Below, piece by piece: positions 23,837 to 25,208 of a DNA stretch of 25,208 nucleotides. The position numbers and the translations under genes are program-made. Source of the stretch: Sterolibacterium sp964500605 (GTDB taxonomy: Bacteria; Pseudomonadota; Gammaproteobacteria; Burkholderiales; Rhodocyclaceae); NCBI GenBank assembly GCA_964500605.1, contig CAZCOS010000030.1:1-25208 (forward strand), written 5' to 3'. Numbering within the stretch: the stretch's first letter is position 1; each line of letters begins with the position of its first letter. The notes below the pieces were generated by a model. It saw only the letters and a list, made by a program, of their open reading frames with translations, did not search any database and was not told the DNA's origin.

Positions 23837-24316
23837 ATGAATACGATCACGAATGATACCCGGCTCGACGAGGCCACCCAACCCGCCCCCTCCTTCCTGT
23901 CTCCCGCACAGCGCAGCACATTGCGCGCGGCAGCTCACGCGCTCAAACCGGTCGTGACCATCAGTCAGAAGGGTCTGAGCCCGACGGTGCTGGGGGAGAT
24001 CGAGCGTTGCCTGAAAGCCCATGAGCTCATCAAGATTCGTGTCTTTGAAGATGAGCGTGAAGCGCGTGATGCCTTGCTCGACGAAATTTGCGCGACACTC
24101 GGTGCCGCCCCGGTGCAGCATATCGGCAAGCTGCTCGTGATCTGGCGAGAAAAACCCGCCGAAGCCGCCCCGCTCTCTGTGTCCTCTGCACCCTCCCGCC
24201 CCCGCCGCAATCCGCCGCGTCTGACCAAGAAAGCTGCCGCCGCGAAAACCGACAAGGCTGCGCGGGCACGCCCGCTGGAAAAAGGTAAACCCAGAAGGCC
24301 AACACGGACACGCTGA
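23837..24316 (+). CDS. yhbY: YhbY-type CRM-domain RNA-binding protein with basic tail
   Basis: A single-CRM-domain protein associated with pre-50S ribosomal subunits. The core (about residues 20-115) has LSPAQRSTLRAAAHALKPVV, EIERCLKAHELIKIRVFEDEREARDALLDEI and VQHIGKLLVIWREKP. It is 159 residues against about 97 in E. coli: an N-terminal stretch and a Lys/Arg/Pro/Ala-rich tail of about 45 residues are added, the latter likely RNA-binding and disordered. The loop that is GSNG in E. coli YhbY reads SQKG here, losing the first glycine of the GxxG motif. The ATG at 23837 gives the full core. It diverges from rlmE, a frequent arrangement that links two ribosome-assembly genes, and converges on greA. 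Confidence 0.92.
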   Translation: MNTITNDTRLDEATQPAPSFLSPAQRSTLRAAAHALKPVVTISQKGLSPTVLGEIERCLKAHELIKIRVFEDEREARDALLDEICATLGAAPVQHIGKLLVIWREKPAEAAPLSVSSAPSRPRRNPPRLTKKAAAAKTDKAARARPLEKGKPRRPTRTR

Positions 24317-24343
24317 AAAAAGTGTGAAGAAAACATGCCGCCT

Positions 24344-24368
24344 TGCTCCGGAATAACGAGAACCGGAG
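24344..24368. terminator. Hairpin between convergent yhbY and greA
   Basis: Perfect seven-base arms GCTCCGG / CCGGAGC with an 11-base loop, in the 81-base convergent gap. There is no U-run on either side, so it is at most a weak bidirectional 3' end structure. Confidence 0.35.
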
Positions 24369-24397
24369 CCGGGCTGGAAGTTGTACCGTGGGTGTGC

Positions 24398-24874
24398 TCA
24401 GAGGTATTTAACGTCGATGACTTCGTATTCCCGAACGCCACCGGGGGTGTTGACTTCGGCCACATCGCCCGCGAATTTTCCGATGAGCGCGCGTGCCACG
24501 GGAGAATTGACGGAAACTTTGCCGGCCTTGATGTCCGCTTCGTCGTCGCCCACGATCTGGTAGCAGACCACTTTGCCTTCTTCGAGGTCTTCGAGCTCGA
24601 CGGTTGCGCCGAACACCACACGGCCATCGGCATCGAGCAATTTGGGGTCGATGATCTGGGCGTTGGAGAGCTTGCCTTCAACTTCCTTGATGCGGCCTTC
24701 GATGAAGCCTTGCCGTTCCTTGGCGGCGTCGTATTCCGCATTTTCGGAAAGATCGCCGTGCGAACGGGCTTCGGCAATGGCGGCAATGACGCCGGGGCGG
24801 TCGACGGTTTTCAAGCGATGTAACTCGGCGCGCAGTAATTCAGCACCGTTGAGTGTGATGGGAAACTTGTTCAT
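24398..24874 (-). CDS. greA: Transcription elongation factor GreA
   Basis: GreA enters the RNA polymerase secondary channel and promotes cleavage of backtracked RNA. The 158-residue product has the family length. The N-terminal coiled-coil domain (about 1-75) includes ITLNGAELLRAELHRLKTVDRP and the tip region with the acidic pair in GDLSENAEYDAAKERQ; the C-terminal FKBP-like domain shows VVFGATVELEDLEEGK, YQIVGDDEADIKAGKVSVNSPVARALIGK and a VNTPGGVREYEV end. The ATG at 24874 is 11 bases after the carB stop, so carB-greA are cotranscribed, a common betaproteobacterial pairing. All functional positions look intact. Confidence 0.97.
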   Translation of the reverse strand: MNKFPITLNGAELLRAELHRLKTVDRPGVIAAIAEARSHGDLSENAEYDAAKERQGFIEGRIKEVEGKLSNAQIIDPKLLDADGRVVFGATVELEDLEEGKVVCYQIVGDDEADIKAGKVSVNSPVARALIGKFAGDVAEVNTPGGVREYEVIDVKYL

Positions 24875-24885
24875 GACAGCCTGCT

Positions 24886-25208
24886 TTAGTTCAATTCGGC
24901 GTGCAGCGATTGCAGCGCATAGGTTTCAGGGTCGGCAATGTGGCGCATACCTGCACAGGCCGCGCGCGCGCCTTCGATGGTGGTGAAAAGTGTGATACGG
25001 GCAGCCAGCGCACTGACCCGGATCGAGCGGGAGTCGGCAATGGCAGCGCGTTTTTCTTCGACGCTATTGACGATCAGGCTGATCTCGCCGTTTTTGATCA
25101 TGTCGACGATGTGCGGACGGCCTTCGGCGACTTTATGGACGAAGGTCACGGGGATGTCGGCTGCCTGGATCGCGGAGCCCGTGCCGCGTGTGGCGACGAC
25201 GGTAAAGC
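24886..25208 (-). CDS. carB: Carbamoyl-phosphate synthase large subunit, C-terminal part
   Basis: The last 107 codons of carB, running off the window edge; the frame is open to base 25208. CarB makes carbamoyl phosphate for pyrimidines and arginine with the CarA glutaminase subunit. The visible part is the C-terminal methylglyoxal-synthase-like allosteric domain: FTVVATRGTGSAIQAADIPV, then VHKVAEGRPHIVDMIKNGEISLIVNS, SRSIRVSALAARITLFTTIEGARAA and a short tail ending HAELN. This domain binds UMP and ornithine in E. coli CarB. The internal GTG at 25149 is not a start, because homology continues upstream of it. It precedes greA by 11 bases. Confidence 0.95.
   Translation of the reverse strand, partial: FTVVATRGTGSAIQAADIPVTFVHKVAEGRPHIVDMIKNGEISLIVNSVEEKRAAIADSRSIRVSALAARITLFTTIEGARAACAGMRHIADPETYALQSLHAELN

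Overview
The window reads as a chromosomal segment of a GC-rich, motile, cobalamin-making Proteobacterium, most likely a betaproteobacterium. The main support is the housekeeping order carB-greA // yhbY // rlmE-ftsH-folP-glmM, a fliC-flaG-fliD flagellar block with sigma-28-type promoters, and the style of the TonB-family protein. I cannot name a genus. There is no phage, integrase, CRISPR array, tRNA or rRNA. Almost all of the DNA is covered by twenty genes, and the space between them is rich in short palindromic repeats.

Layout. 0.2-5.0 kb (minus strand): a TonB/TolA-like energy transducer, then fdxA-fadD-ubiX (7Fe ferredoxin, acyl-CoA ligase, flavin prenyltransferase) transcribed in that order. 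5.2-8.7 kb: an RlhA-type U32 protein (plus) converges on a solitary cobQ (minus); a two-palindrome repeat unit between them supplies the stop codons of both. 8.7-11.3 kb: a divergent intergenic region carries a perfect 13-bp inverted repeat of PsrA/TetR type overlapping a promoter, followed by a lipoprotein CocE/NonD-type hydrolase that ends at a 47-bp tandem palindrome array. 11.3-15.6 kb (minus): fliC-flaG-fliD with recognisable sigma-28 promoters for fliC and fliD, a hairpin between fliC and flaG, and a terminator after fliD; no fliS follows. 15.6-18.8 kb: an AAA_14/DUF4143 ATPase with three 22-bp-periodic direct repeats at its promoter, a 0.6-kb repeat-packed gap, a small membrane protein and a DUF4197 protein. 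18.8-25.2 kb: the conserved housekeeping block, cut by the window edge inside carB.

How the genes work together. rlmE, ftsH, folP and glmM form the classical linked set (rRNA methylation, membrane protein quality control, folate and peptidoglycan precursor synthesis). carB-greA is a second short operon. yhbY (ribosome assembly) diverges from rlmE, as in many proteobacteria. The flagellar block supplies filament, filament-length factor and cap.

No obviously new multi-gene defence or metabolic system is present. The points most worth a second look are the periodic repeats in front of the AAA_14/DUF4143 gene, the PsrA-like operator in front of the secreted hydrolase, the unusual pABA-loop sequence of FolP (Val at the position of E. 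coli Phe28), the terminator placed just before the folP GTG start, and the way palindromic repeats have become gene ends.
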